From the NCBI GenBank assembly GCA_045402695.1, contig JAWPNA010000327.1, forward strand, positions 1 through 9,333: 9,333 nucleotides of DNA, in the 5' to 3' direction. The position numbers were made by a program, and so were the translations under genes. Within the stretch, counting starts at the first letter, position 1. Every line of letters starts with the position of its first letter. Positions 1 through 7,686 of this stretch are shown here, piece by piece. This stretch comes from JAWPNA01 sp045402695. GTDB taxonomy: Bacteria; Acidobacteriota; Polarisedimenticolia; JACPZX01; DASXTC01. The notes under the pieces were generated by a model. That model worked only from the letters and a program-made list of their open reading frames with translations. It ran no database searches and was not told the DNA's origin.

Positions 1-212
1 CCGTCCGGCTCGATGAGCTGCACGGCGCCGCGGAAAGCCTGAAGCGCGATCTCGGGGAAGCGATCCGCGACATCCTGGTAGGGCTCGTACTGAACGCTCT
101 CGCCCGTCGCGCGCCGCCATCGCGCGATCCAGTACCGGCAGAAGCCGCAGTCGCCGTCGAAGACCAGAAGCGGTCTCTCCGGCGGCGAGGCCACCTTCAT
201 CCGCGAGGTCAC
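1..212 (-). CDS. DCC-family (DUF393) thiol-disulfide oxidoreductase-like protein, 3' end outside window
   Basis: Reading leftward, the protein has a short N-terminus and then LLVFDGDCGFCRYWIARW, the DxDCxxC signature of the DCC (DUF393) family. These are small proteins with a thioredoxin-like CxxC pair, usually about 110-150 residues, whose substrate is poorly known. About 65-70 residues are visible and the C-terminus is cut by the window edge. The start is uncertain. A GTG at 212-210 has GGAG about 5 bases upstream; an in-frame ATG at 200-198 gives MKVASPPERP but has a poor spacing to that GGAG. I chose the GTG. The gene begins about 16 bases after the stop of the upstream glycosyltransferase-like gene on the same strand, so the two are probably cotranscribed. 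The family call is firm; the role is unknown. Confidence 0.82.
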   Translation of the reverse strand, partial: MTSRMKVASPPERPLLVFDGDCGFCRYWIARWRRATGESVQYEPYQDVADRFPEIALQAFRGAVQLIEPD

Positions 213-228
213 GACCTCTCCGGCGCCG

Positions 229-936
229 TCAATGAAGGCCCGTACGCCCGGGAACGAGCGAGGCCAGCGCGCGGAATGTGCGGCGAGGAAGCTCGGCGGA
301 ACCCTTCGCTTTCATATGCTGCAGGTCCTTCCAGAGTCGCAGGACGTCGGCTGGCGAATCCACATCGTACCAGGAGGGCAGCTCGTGGTGCAGGACTCCT
401 CCGTCCTTGATCCGGCGGCGCGTGATGGAGAGCACCTGATCGGTGCCCCACGGCATCCGCTGGAACAGTCTGGGGTGAAGCCTCCGGCACCCGATGAGGT
501 AATACCCCCCGTCCGGGCAGGGCCCCAACACGACGTCCACGGCCAGGAGGGCCTCGAACGCCTGGTGGATGTAGTCCAGGGGGAGGTGCGGTGCATCGGA
601 ACCGATCAGCACCGCCTGCTTGAAGCCTCCCCTCAGCCGCGCCTGCAGCGTCGCCGTCATCCTCTCGCCCAGGTCGTCTCCCACCTGATACTCGATCTCG
701 CACCCCGTCAGCAGGCCGATCATCTCGCCCTGAGGCTCGTAGGAAGAACTCCACGACACGAACACTGTCGCTTCGCCCGCGGCTGCCCTTTTCGCGCGTT
801 CCAGCAGATCGGCCAGCATCGCGTCGTAAAGGACGAGGGCCTCCTCGGCTGAAAAGTGTGGCTGCAGACGGGTCTTCACGGCGCCCGCCACGGGCGGCCT
901 CGCATAGATGACCAGAGCCCTCTCCTTGATCTGCAT
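229..936 (-). CDS. TIGR04282/DUF2064 glycosyltransferase-like protein
   Basis: A 235-residue protein of the nucleotidyl/glycosyltransferase-A fold, close to MobA/CofC-like enzymes. Visible motifs: an N-terminal beta strand followed by ARPPVAGAVKTRL (residues 12-24), where the Lys-Thr-Arg is the usual nucleotide-sugar loop; GSDAPHLP (112-119), the family's acidic metal/nucleotide motif; GPCPDGGYYLIG (138-149); PWGT (162-165); and DVDSPADV (191-198), typical of the C-terminal part. The length is normal for the family. The reaction of these proteins is mostly undetermined; they are annotated as glycosyltransferases by fold. An upstream ATG at 984 would add 16 basic residues (MSHGNTPERARRKKMT). 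I prefer the ATG at 936 because the family begins just before the first strand and an AAAGAAG purine run sits about 6 bases upstream. It is divergent from the histidine kinase and upstream of the DCC gene. Confidence 0.88.
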   Translation of the reverse strand: MQIKERALVIYARPPVAGAVKTRLQPHFSAEEALVLYDAMLADLLERAKRAAAGEATVFVSWSSSYEPQGEMIGLLTGCEIEYQVGDDLGERMTATLQARLRGGFKQAVLIGSDAPHLPLDYIHQAFEALLAVDVVLGPCPDGGYYLIGCRRLHPRLFQRMPWGTDQVLSITRRRIKDGGVLHHELPSWYDVDSPADVLRLWKDLQHMKAKGSAELPRRTFRALASLVPGRTGLH

Positions 937-1016
937 GGTCATCTTCTTTCGCCGCGCGCGCTCCGGAGTGTTACCATGACTCACCGTTCATTCGCCGCAT
1001 TGAGGTTCGACCAGCC
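937..1016. other. divergent intergenic region between glycosyltransferase-like gene and kinase
   Basis: Eighty bases separate the two divergent starts (49 of them would be coding if the longer glycosyltransferase start were used). Promoters for both directions should lie here or just inside the genes. I find no convincing -35/-10 pair and no GG-N10-GC sigma-54 element. A GAGG at about 1006-1009 lies about 8-11 bases before the kinase ATG and may be its ribosome binding site. Confidence 0.4.
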
Positions 1017-2360
1017 ATGCCTTCCGGCTCCGCCTCCTGGGGGCGCAGCGCCTCGCTTGCTCTGTGGGACTTCCTCGGTCAGTCCCGCCTCACCAGCATC
1101 GATCTGTTCTTCGCCGTGCTGCGGCTGGTCTCGCTGGCGGGGGGGCTGGCCTGGGTGCTCCTGCCCGGCGAGCCGCCCCCCGACACGGCGCGGCTCCTGC
1201 AGCTGCTCATCTTCTTCGGAATCTACAGCCTCATCATATATGCCATCGTGTTGCTGCGTCCGGGCTGGGTGCGCGGAGTGTACCGTGCGGCGATGTTTCT
1301 CGACCTGGGCTTCATCACACTGCTGGTCTGGTGGACCGGCGAGCCGGACAGCCCGTTCTACCTCGCGTTTTACTTGCTCGTGGCGCTGCACGCCTTCTAC
1401 TACGGGCTGCGCACGGGGCTCCTGGCGGCGACGGGGGCGGCCGTGCTGTACGCGGCCGCGGGCCCCTGGACGTTGGCGCAGGATACTGCGCGGGACCTGA
1501 TGCTGAAGATCGGGTTCCTCTTCCTCATCGGCGTGGGCCTGGGGATCGTCTCGGAGAAGGAGAAACGCGAGCGCGCGCTGCTTGAGAAGCTCAACGAGGA
1601 GCTTCGCGTCAAAGGAGACGCGGTGCGCGCCGCCTACACAGATCTGGCGGCCAGCCAGCAGCAGGTGATCCGCGGCGAAAAACTGGCCTCCATCGGACGG
1701 CTCGCCGCCGGCGTAGCGCACGAGATCAACAACCCCTTGGACGGCATCCAGAACTGCATCCGGGAGATCGCGCGGCATCCGGACGACGCGGGATTGCGCG
1801 AGCGGTATCTCAAACTGGTGCAGGAAGCGCTCGGGCGGATCGAGGCGGTCGTGCGGCATCTGCTGGACTACGCGCGCGGGCCGCGCGTGGAACTGGCGCG
1901 ATGCGCGCCGAACCAGCTCCTGCGCGACTGTTTCGAGCTGCTCGCGTACAAGATGAGGGAGCAGGGGGTGAAGCTGGCAGCCGATCTCGATCCCGTCCTC
2001 TCCGAGATCCAGGCCGATCCGGCGGGACTGCAGCAGGTGTTCGTCAACCTCGTGATCAACGCGCTGGACGCCATGCCGCGCGGCGGGCAGCTCGGGGTGA
2101 GGACCTGGCTGGACGGTTCCGATGGAACCACTCTGTGCGGAATCGAGATATCGGACACCGGCACCGGCATCACGTCGCAGGACAGCGACCGGATCTTCGA
2201 TCCGTTCTACACGACCAAGCCGTCCGGCCAGGGCACCGGCCTGGGCCTGTCGGTCAGCCTCGCCATCGTGGAGGGGCACGGCGGCCGCATCGAAGTGCGC
2301 AGCGAACCGGGACGGGGGAGCGCCTTCCGCGTCCTGCTGCCCGTCTCGGGGGGATCGTGA
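1017..2360 (+). CDS. membrane sensor histidine kinase (HisKA / HATPase_c)
   Basis: A 447-residue sensor kinase of a two-component system. The N-terminal half is a membrane domain with about six hydrophobic segments (near 28-49, 59-80, 91-106, 112-127, 133-149, 161-178) and only short loops, so it probably senses a membrane or small-molecule signal rather than binding a ligand in a large periplasmic domain. No PAS domain is evident. A charged helical linker (180-220, probable coiled coil) leads to the H-box LAAGVAHEINNPL with H235 as phosphoacceptor. The catalytic domain has an N-box (NLVINALDAMP, N344/N348), G1 (DTGTG, D380), an F-box (DPFYTTK, 395-401) and G2 (GTGLGLS, 406-412). All key residues are present. 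The H-box type matches kinases paired with NtrC-like regulators, and such a regulator starts one base after this stop. The signal cannot be told from sequence. Confidence 0.95.
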   Translation: MPSGSASWGRSASLALWDFLGQSRLTSIDLFFAVLRLVSLAGGLAWVLLPGEPPPDTARLLQLLIFFGIYSLIIYAIVLLRPGWVRGVYRAAMFLDLGFITLLVWWTGEPDSPFYLAFYLLVALHAFYYGLRTGLLAATGAAVLYAAAGPWTLAQDTARDLMLKIGFLFLIGVGLGIVSEKEKRERALLEKLNEELRVKGDAVRAAYTDLAASQQQVIRGEKLASIGRLAAGVAHEINNPLDGIQNCIREIARHPDDAGLRERYLKLVQEALGRIEAVVRHLLDYARGPRVELARCAPNQLLRDCFELLAYKMREQGVKLAADLDPVLSEIQADPAGLQQVFVNLVINALDAMPRGGQLGVRTWLDGSDGTTLCGIEISDTGTGITSQDSDRIFDPFYTTKPSGQGTGLGLSVSLAIVEGHGGRIEVRSEPGRGSAFRVLLPVSGGS

Positions 2361-2361
2361 C

Positions 2362-3794
<1,433 letters not shown>

Positions 3795-3798
<4 letters not shown>

Positions 3799-4709
3799 AC
3801 AAGGAAGCGGAGCAGACCAAGGCGCAGGCTTTGGGGCCGGCTCAGGACTCGGAGCCCGAGCAGGGGTTTTTGAAAGAGCTGGCCCAGTTCTTCATCATCC
3901 CGGCGCTGATTGTTGCCCTGGTCGTGGGCATCTTCCTGATGTTCGGTCTCCTGTCGCACGAGGACAAGGGAGCCGCGGAATTCCTGCAGGAGATCCGGAC
4001 CAAGCGCGGCAACGACCGCTGGGTGGCGGCCTACAACCTGACCCGGGCGCTCGGTCAGGCCCCGAATTCCGCGGGGAGGACGGGCTCCGCGGGGCTGACG
4101 CGGGAGATCATCGGCGCCATCAGGGAGGAGGGGGATGACGACCCCAAGGTGCGCAAGTACCTGATCATCGCCCTGGAGCGTCTCGCGGACCCCGAGGCCG
4201 CCCCTGTCCTCGTCGAGTCGCTGAAGGATCCCGATCCGGATGTGCGGCTGCAGTCGGCACGCGCGCTGGGAGTCATCGGCGGCATCGCGGGAGCGGCGGG
4301 CCCGCTCGCGGAGCTCATGACGGACGAGGACCCCGCCATCCGCAAAGTGGCCGTCTACGCGCTGGGGCAGACGCGCGATCCCGCCGCGATCCCCGCGCTG
4401 GTGCCGCGGCTCGATGATCCGATCGAGGACATCCGCTGGAACGCGGCGTTGGCGCTGGCGGTGCTCGGGGACGCCTCGGGCCGCGAGGTGATCATGCAGA
4501 TGCTGGACCGCGATCACCTGGAAAAGGTGGCGGGGATCACGGACCTCCAGAAGGAGGACGCCCTGATCAACGGCGTGCAGGCGGCCTACCTGCTGCGCGA
4601 CGCGTCGTTCGCGCCGCGCGTGCGCGAGCTGAGCCGGAGCGACCCCAGCTTGAAGGTGCGCGACATCGCCATCAAGGCGCTGGAAGTGCTCGACCACGCC
4701 AGCCTCTGA
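3795..4709 (+). CDS. membrane-anchored HEAT-repeat protein
   Basis: A 304-residue protein of unknown function. A hydrophilic N-terminus (1-27) is followed by one strong transmembrane helix (about 31-53, QFFIIPALIVALVVGIFLMF) and then a soluble domain of tandem HEAT/PBS-lyase-type helical repeats (about 116-145, 147-176, 178-208, 209-240, and a further one near 259-298). Repeat hallmarks are DPKVRKYLIIALERLADPEA, DPDVRLQSARALGVIG and DPAIRKVAVYALGQTRDPAA. HEAT repeats are protein-binding scaffolds. The start is a GTG at 3795 whose last two bases belong to the regulator's TGA (GTGA overlap), with AAGGGG about 8 bases upstream. An in-frame extension to an ATG at 3633 would lie wholly inside the regulator and is rejected. 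The overlap implies translational coupling to the two-component genes. With the N-terminus inside, the repeats would face the periplasm, but the topology is not certain. Confidence 0.88.
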
Positions 4710-4726
4710 GGATCTCCCTCGACACC

Positions 4727-4782
4727 ACACCGGCAAGGTCGGAAAACCGCCGTGAGAAGCGGCGGAGGCGCGCCAGCGGTGT
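4727..4782 (+). terminator. GC-rich stem-loop after the HEAT gene, possible terminator or structured RNA
   Basis: The core is CCGCCGU (4747-4753) pairing with GCGGCGG (4759-4765) around a GAGAA loop: seven pairs, the last one U-G. It is enclosed by a second complementarity, ACACCG (4727-4732) with CGGTGT (4777-4782). It begins 17 bases after the HEAT stop, so it could end the kinase-regulator-HEAT transcript. There is no U-tract after it, so it is not a classical intrinsic terminator. The pairing is seen directly; the function is inferred. Confidence 0.4.
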
Positions 4783-4827
4783 CTGTATAAGGCACTATCG
4801 AGAGAGTGGTTCCGGCCTGGGCTAGGC

Positions 4828-4855
4828 TTGACAGTGACAGGTCATCTGGTAGAAT
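4828..4855 (+). promoter_or_regulatory. sigma-70-like promoter upstream of the Rieske/cytochrome b operon
   Basis: A perfect -35 hexamer TTGACA (4828-4833), a 16-base spacer and a near-consensus -10 hexamer TAGAAT (4850-4855, five of six). Transcription would start near 4862, giving a leader of about 105 bases before the Rieske ATG. It is the best promoter-like match in the window and stands out in GC-rich surroundings. The spacer is one base shorter than the optimum. Confidence 0.6.
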
Positions 4856-4859
4856 GACC
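4834..4859. promoter_or_regulatory. inverted repeats overlapping the promoter, possible operator
   Basis: Within and after the promoter spacer lie TGACAGGTCA (4835-4844; TGAC and GTCA half-sites around AG) and GGTCA (4840-4844) with TGACC (4855-4859) as an inverted repeat around 10 bases. The second spans the -10 hexamer, where a bound protein would block polymerase. The arms are short (4-5 bases), so chance is possible; no known regulator is identified. Confidence 0.3.
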
Positions 4860-4876
4860 GGCCTTTCGGCGAGCGT

Positions 4877-4892
4877 TGGCGCGGAAGTTGAA
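4877..4892 (+). promoter_or_regulatory. imperfect sigma-54-like -24/-12 element upstream of the Rieske gene
   Basis: TGGCGCGGAAGTTGAA matches the TGGCACG-N4-TTGCA consensus at the TGGC, the CG and the TTG, with the correct spacing from GG (4878-4879) to the -12 position (4890-4891). The -12 dinucleotide is GA instead of the strongly conserved GC, a serious defect. It is reported because a GAFTGA-containing regulator is encoded just upstream. Transcription would start near 4903. Confidence 0.3.
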
Positions 4893-4966
4893 TCATGCAT
4901 GGCGGGAGCGGTTTCGCGCCCATGAATTCCGCAGGATCCTGAAGCGCACGAGCGAGGCATCGCGAC

Positions 4967-5719
4967 ATGGCCGAGGAGAAAAAGCCGGTCGAAGGCAGTC
5001 CTGCGAGCCCCGCGCAGCAGCCGGCCCCGGCCCCGCCCGCAGCGACGGCCGCGAAGCCGGAGGTAACGAAGCCGGAGGCAGCGAAGCCGGGCGGCGCCGC
5101 CGGAGTAGCGGCGGCGAAGGCGGCCGCGGCGAGCGCGGCCACCCCCGCGCCCCCGGGGGCCCCGGGTGTAACGGTGCTCAAGTCCGGCACGGGCCAGGTG
5201 GTTTACCGCCCGTCGCTCGGGGCGCAGCAGATGACGCGCCGCAGCTTCTTCAGTTGGCTCAGCGTGGGCTGGATCTCCTTCACCGCCGCGATGGGTGGCA
5301 TGGTGACGGCGGCCACCCGCTTCATGTTCCCCAACGTGCTGTTCGAGCCTCCCTCCACCTTCAAGGCGGGCCGTCCCAACGAGTACCCCGTCGGCAAGGT
5401 GGACGAGAGATGGAAGGAGAGCTTCGGGGTATGGCTCGTGAGGACCGACGAAGGGTTCTACGCGCTGTCCACCACCTGCACGCACCTGGGGTGCACGCCC
5501 AACTGGCTTGCGGCCGAGAACAAGTTCAAGTGTCCATGCCACGGCAGCGGCTTCTATCCGACCGGGATCAACTTCGAGGGCCCCGCGCCGCGACCGCTGG
5601 AGCGCTACAAGATCACGATGGCGGACGACGGCCAGATCCTGATCGACAAGAACGTGAAGTTCCAGCAGGAGAAGGGGCAGTGGGAAAGCCCCGGGGCCTT
5701 CCTCGAGTTCACGGCCTGA
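4967..5719 (+). CDS. Rieske iron-sulfur protein of a cytochrome bc/b6f-type complex, with long N-terminal extension
   Basis: A 250-residue Rieske protein, the high-potential 2Fe-2S subunit that takes an electron from quinol at the Qo site. The cluster motifs are CTHLGC (171-176) and CPCHGSGF (189-196): ligands C171, H173, C189, H192, with C176-C191 as the expected disulfide. A twin-arginine motif TRRSFF (90-95) followed by a hydrophobic helix (about 97-119) is the usual uncleaved Tat signal-anchor of Rieske proteins, placing the cluster domain outside the membrane. Upstream of it are about 88 residues of Ala/Pro/Lys-rich, low-complexity sequence, unusual for the family and expected to lie in the cytoplasm. 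The ATG at 4967 has GAGG about 10 bases upstream. A start at the internal M89 would leave a conventional protein, but no good ribosome binding site is seen there and coding-like sequence continues upstream. First gene of the operon. Confidence 0.95.
   Translation: MAEEKKPVEGSPASPAQQPAPAPPAATAAKPEVTKPEAAKPGGAAGVAAAKAAAASAATPAPPGAPGVTVLKSGTGQVVYRPSLGAQQMTRRSFFSWLSVGWISFTAAMGGMVTAATRFMFPNVLFEPPSTFKAGRPNEYPVGKVDERWKESFGVWLVRTDEGFYALSTTCTHLGCTPNWLAAENKFKCPCHGSGFYPTGINFEGPAPRPLERYKITMADDGQILIDKNVKFQQEKGQWESPGAFLEFTA
5051..5095 (+). repeat. three tandem 15-base repeats in the Rieske N-terminal extension
   Basis: Units at 5051-5065, 5066-5080 and 5081-5095 read GCGAAGCCGGAGGTA, ACGAAGCCGGAGGCA and GCGAAGCCGGGCGGC. 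They encode the pentapeptides AKPEV, TKPEA and AKPGG. The first two units differ at two positions and the third diverges at its end. The 15-base period keeps the reading frame, suggesting growth of the low-complexity arm by in-frame duplication. Confidence 0.7.
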
Positions 5720-5752
5720 GCCGTTCGACCCGAAAAGCCTGGAGATCGTCCG

Positions 5753-6580
5753 ATGCCGGAGATTCAGACCTATGTACCACCCGAACCGACGGGTGAGAAG
5801 AAGAGGAAGTCTCTTCTCCAGCACCTCCGTGAGACGCAGATCTGGGGCTCCATCTTCCGCCACGGCCCACCCAATAACGACCGCAACCGCGCGCTGGCGA
5901 TCATCACCAACGTTTTTCTGCACTTGCACCCGGTGCGCGTCCGCAAGTCGGGGATCCGTCTCAAGTACACCTGGTGCATGGGCGGCCTGACGTTCTTCCT
6001 GTTCATCGTTGAGACGATCACCGGGCTCCTGCTGATGTTCTACTACCGCCCCACGCTGGAGTACGCCTACACCGACATCTGGGACCTGCGCGAGCAGGTG
6101 CCCCTGGGCGTGATGCGCGAGCTGCACCGCTGGGGCGCGCACGCGATGGTGATTGCGGTGTGGTTGCACATGTTCCGCGTCTTCATGACCGGCTCGTACA
6201 AGCCCCCGCGCGAGTTCAACTGGAACGTGGGCGTCATCCTGCTGGTGCTCACACTGCTGCTGTCATTCACCGGCTATCTGCTTCCCTGGGACCAGCTCGC
6301 GATCTGGGCCATCACGGTCGGGTCGAACATGGCCCGGGCCACTCCGTTCATCGGGCATGAGGGGCCGGGAGCGGCTCTGCTCAAGCTGGGAGACGTGAAC
6401 CTCGTCACGATAGGCAGCGACGTCCGGTTCGCGCTTCTGGGCGGACGTTTTGTGGGCGCCGGCGCGCTGCTGAGGTTCTACGTGCTTCATTGCGTGGGGC
6501 TGCCGCTGGTGGTGGCCGTGCTGATGGCCGTGCACTTCTGGCGCGTGAGAAAGGACGGCGGCATCTCCGGGCCGCTGTAG
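5753..6580 (+). CDS. cytochrome b6-type N-terminal half of split cytochrome b
   Basis: A 275-residue, four-helix diheme cytochrome b corresponding to cytochrome b6. Helix B carries H125 and H139 (ELHRWGAH...WLHMFRV) and helix D carries H246 and H261 (FYVLHCVGL...AVHFW). The second pair is 15 apart, the b6-type spacing, not the 14 of mitochondrial cytochrome b. The protein ends in ISGPL exactly like plastid cytochrome b6. C75 in TWCMGGLT aligns without gaps to Cys35 of b6, the residue that binds haem c_n. Differences from b6 are a hydrophilic N-terminus of about 40 extra residues and a loop about 19 residues longer before helix D. It should oxidise and re-reduce quinol together with the next gene. 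It starts 33 bases after the Rieske stop, with GGAG 8 bases before the ATG. Confidence 0.96.
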   Translation: MPEIQTYVPPEPTGEKKRKSLLQHLRETQIWGSIFRHGPPNNDRNRALAIITNVFLHLHPVRVRKSGIRLKYTWCMGGLTFFLFIVETITGLLLMFYYRPTLEYAYTDIWDLREQVPLGVMRELHRWGAHAMVIAVWLHMFRVFMTGSYKPPREFNWNVGVILLVLTLLLSFTGYLLPWDQLAIWAITVGSNMARATPFIGHEGPGAALLKLGDVNLVTIGSDVRFALLGGRFVGAGALLRFYVLHCVGLPLVVAVLMAVHFWRVRKDGGISGPL

Positions 6581-6595
6581 GAGCGAGAGGCGGGG

Positions 6596-7675
6596 ATGAT
6601 CGATCTGATCAAGGCGGCCATCAACTGGATCTCGCAGCCCGTCTGCTTCGTGACGCTCAACACTGTGCTGCTGCTGGCTATGCTGCGGTGGAAGGGCTGG
6701 GTGCGGCCCAGGCCGTTCGCCGCCATCTTCTTCGGCTTCGCCGCATTCTACATCGTGAGCTGCCTCGACCCCAATTTCAGGACCATCGTGGTCAAGGCCG
6801 ACAACCTCCCCATCGCCGGCATGCTGTTTCTGGTCATCTTCTTCATGTGGCTGGCCCTGAAGCAGGCGTTCGACAACGATCAGCGGCTCAAGGAGGGCAA
6901 GGGGCCCGGCGAAGCGGAGGAGAGCAAGGACAAGCTGCTGTGCTGGCCGCACCTGGTGTACACTGAGATGATCTGCCTCATCCTGGTCTCAGTACTGTTG
7001 CTGGCCTGGTCGATCATCGTGCAGGCCCCCATCGAGCAGCCGGCCAACCTCACCGATTCTCCCAACCCCTCGAAGGCGCCGTGGTACTTCCTCGGACTCC
7101 AGGAAATGCTGGTGTATTACGACCCCTGGATCGCCGGCGTGCTGCTGCCCAGCTACATCATCCTGGGCCTGATGGCCATCCCTTACATCGACACCAACCC
7201 TAAGGGGAACGGGTACTACACGTTCAGCGAGCGCAAGTGGGAGATCAGTCTCTTCCTCTTCGGGTTCTTCGTACTGTGGGTGCTTCTGATCATCCTCGGC
7301 ACATTCCTGAGGGGGCCGAACTGGAACTTCTTCGGCCCCTACGAGTACTGGGACATCCACAAGGTGGAGCCTCTGGTCAACATCAACCTCAGCCAGATCC
7401 TCTGGGTGAAGCTGCTCGGCGTGGGTCTGCCCAAGAACATGTGGGTGCGGGAGATGTTCGGAATCGTCATGGTCGTCCTCTACCTGTTCGCGCTCCCCCC
7501 GCTGTTCGCCAAGACGTGGGCGAAACGCTTTCTCGAGAAGATGGGGACGCCGCGCTTCTACATCCTGATGAACCTGCTGCTGATGATGATGAGCCTGCCC
7601 ATCAAGATGTATCTGCGCTGGGCGTTCAACTTCAAGTATGTCGTCAACCTGCCGGAGATCTTCTTCAACATCTGA
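6596..7675 (+). CDS. cytochrome b C-terminal half (subunit-IV-like), enlarged, with APWY Qo motif
   Basis: A 359-residue membrane protein whose centre matches subunit IV / the C-terminal domain of cytochrome b, which completes the quinol oxidation (Qo) site. The diagnostic stretch is SKAPWYFLGLQEMLVYYDPW (159-178), where APWY (161-164) stands at the place of the PEWY Qo motif. Subunit IV has about 160 residues and three helices. Here there are about three additional hydrophobic segments before the core (near 13-30, 40-56, 71-88), core helices near 120-142, 178-197 and 215-236, and two more at the C-terminus (284-303, 320-338). A charged loop (91-113) joins the extra N-terminal part to the core. 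The ATG lies 15 bases after the cytochrome b6 stop with GAGAGG about 5 bases upstream, so the two halves are clearly cotranscribed. The function of the extra helices is unknown. Confidence 0.9.
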   Translation: MIDLIKAAINWISQPVCFVTLNTVLLLAMLRWKGWVRPRPFAAIFFGFAAFYIVSCLDPNFRTIVVKADNLPIAGMLFLVIFFMWLALKQAFDNDQRLKEGKGPGEAEESKDKLLCWPHLVYTEMICLILVSVLLLAWSIIVQAPIEQPANLTDSPNPSKAPWYFLGLQEMLVYYDPWIAGVLLPSYIILGLMAIPYIDTNPKGNGYYTFSERKWEISLFLFGFFVLWVLLIILGTFLRGPNWNFFGPYEYWDIHKVEPLVNINLSQILWVKLLGVGLPKNMWVREMFGIVMVVLYLFALPPLFAKTWAKRFLEKMGTPRFYILMNLLLMMMSLPIKMYLRWAFNFKYVVNLPEIFFNI

Positions 7676-7686
7676 GGGGATGAGTC

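Noticed and set aside
4786..4791. TATAAG as a -10 promoter hexamer
   Set aside because: No -35-like sequence lies 16-18 bases upstream; that region is part of a GC-rich hairpin.
4727..4810. GEMM-type (c-di-GMP or cGAMP) riboswitch upstream of the cytochrome operon
   Set aside because: GGAAAACC followed by a purine-loop hairpin is reminiscent of the GGCAAACC segment, but the conserved ACGCAAAGC and receptor segments are missing, and the element lies upstream of the likely transcription start.
5149..5160. Perfect palindrome GCCCCCGGGGGC
   Set aside because: It lies inside the Ala/Pro/Gly-coding low-complexity part of the Rieske gene and is explained by codon composition.
4967..5230. Proline/lysine-rich Rieske arm as a TonB-like periplasmic spanner
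   Set aside because: The arm precedes the twin-arginine anchor, so it should stay in the cytoplasm, and no TonB domain is present.
4586..6169. Long minus-strand open frame opposite the HEAT end, intergenic region, Rieske and cytochrome b6 genes
   Set aside because: It crosses two clear plus-strand genes and a promoter region, and the product is low-complexity Arg/Gly/Leu sequence without motifs.
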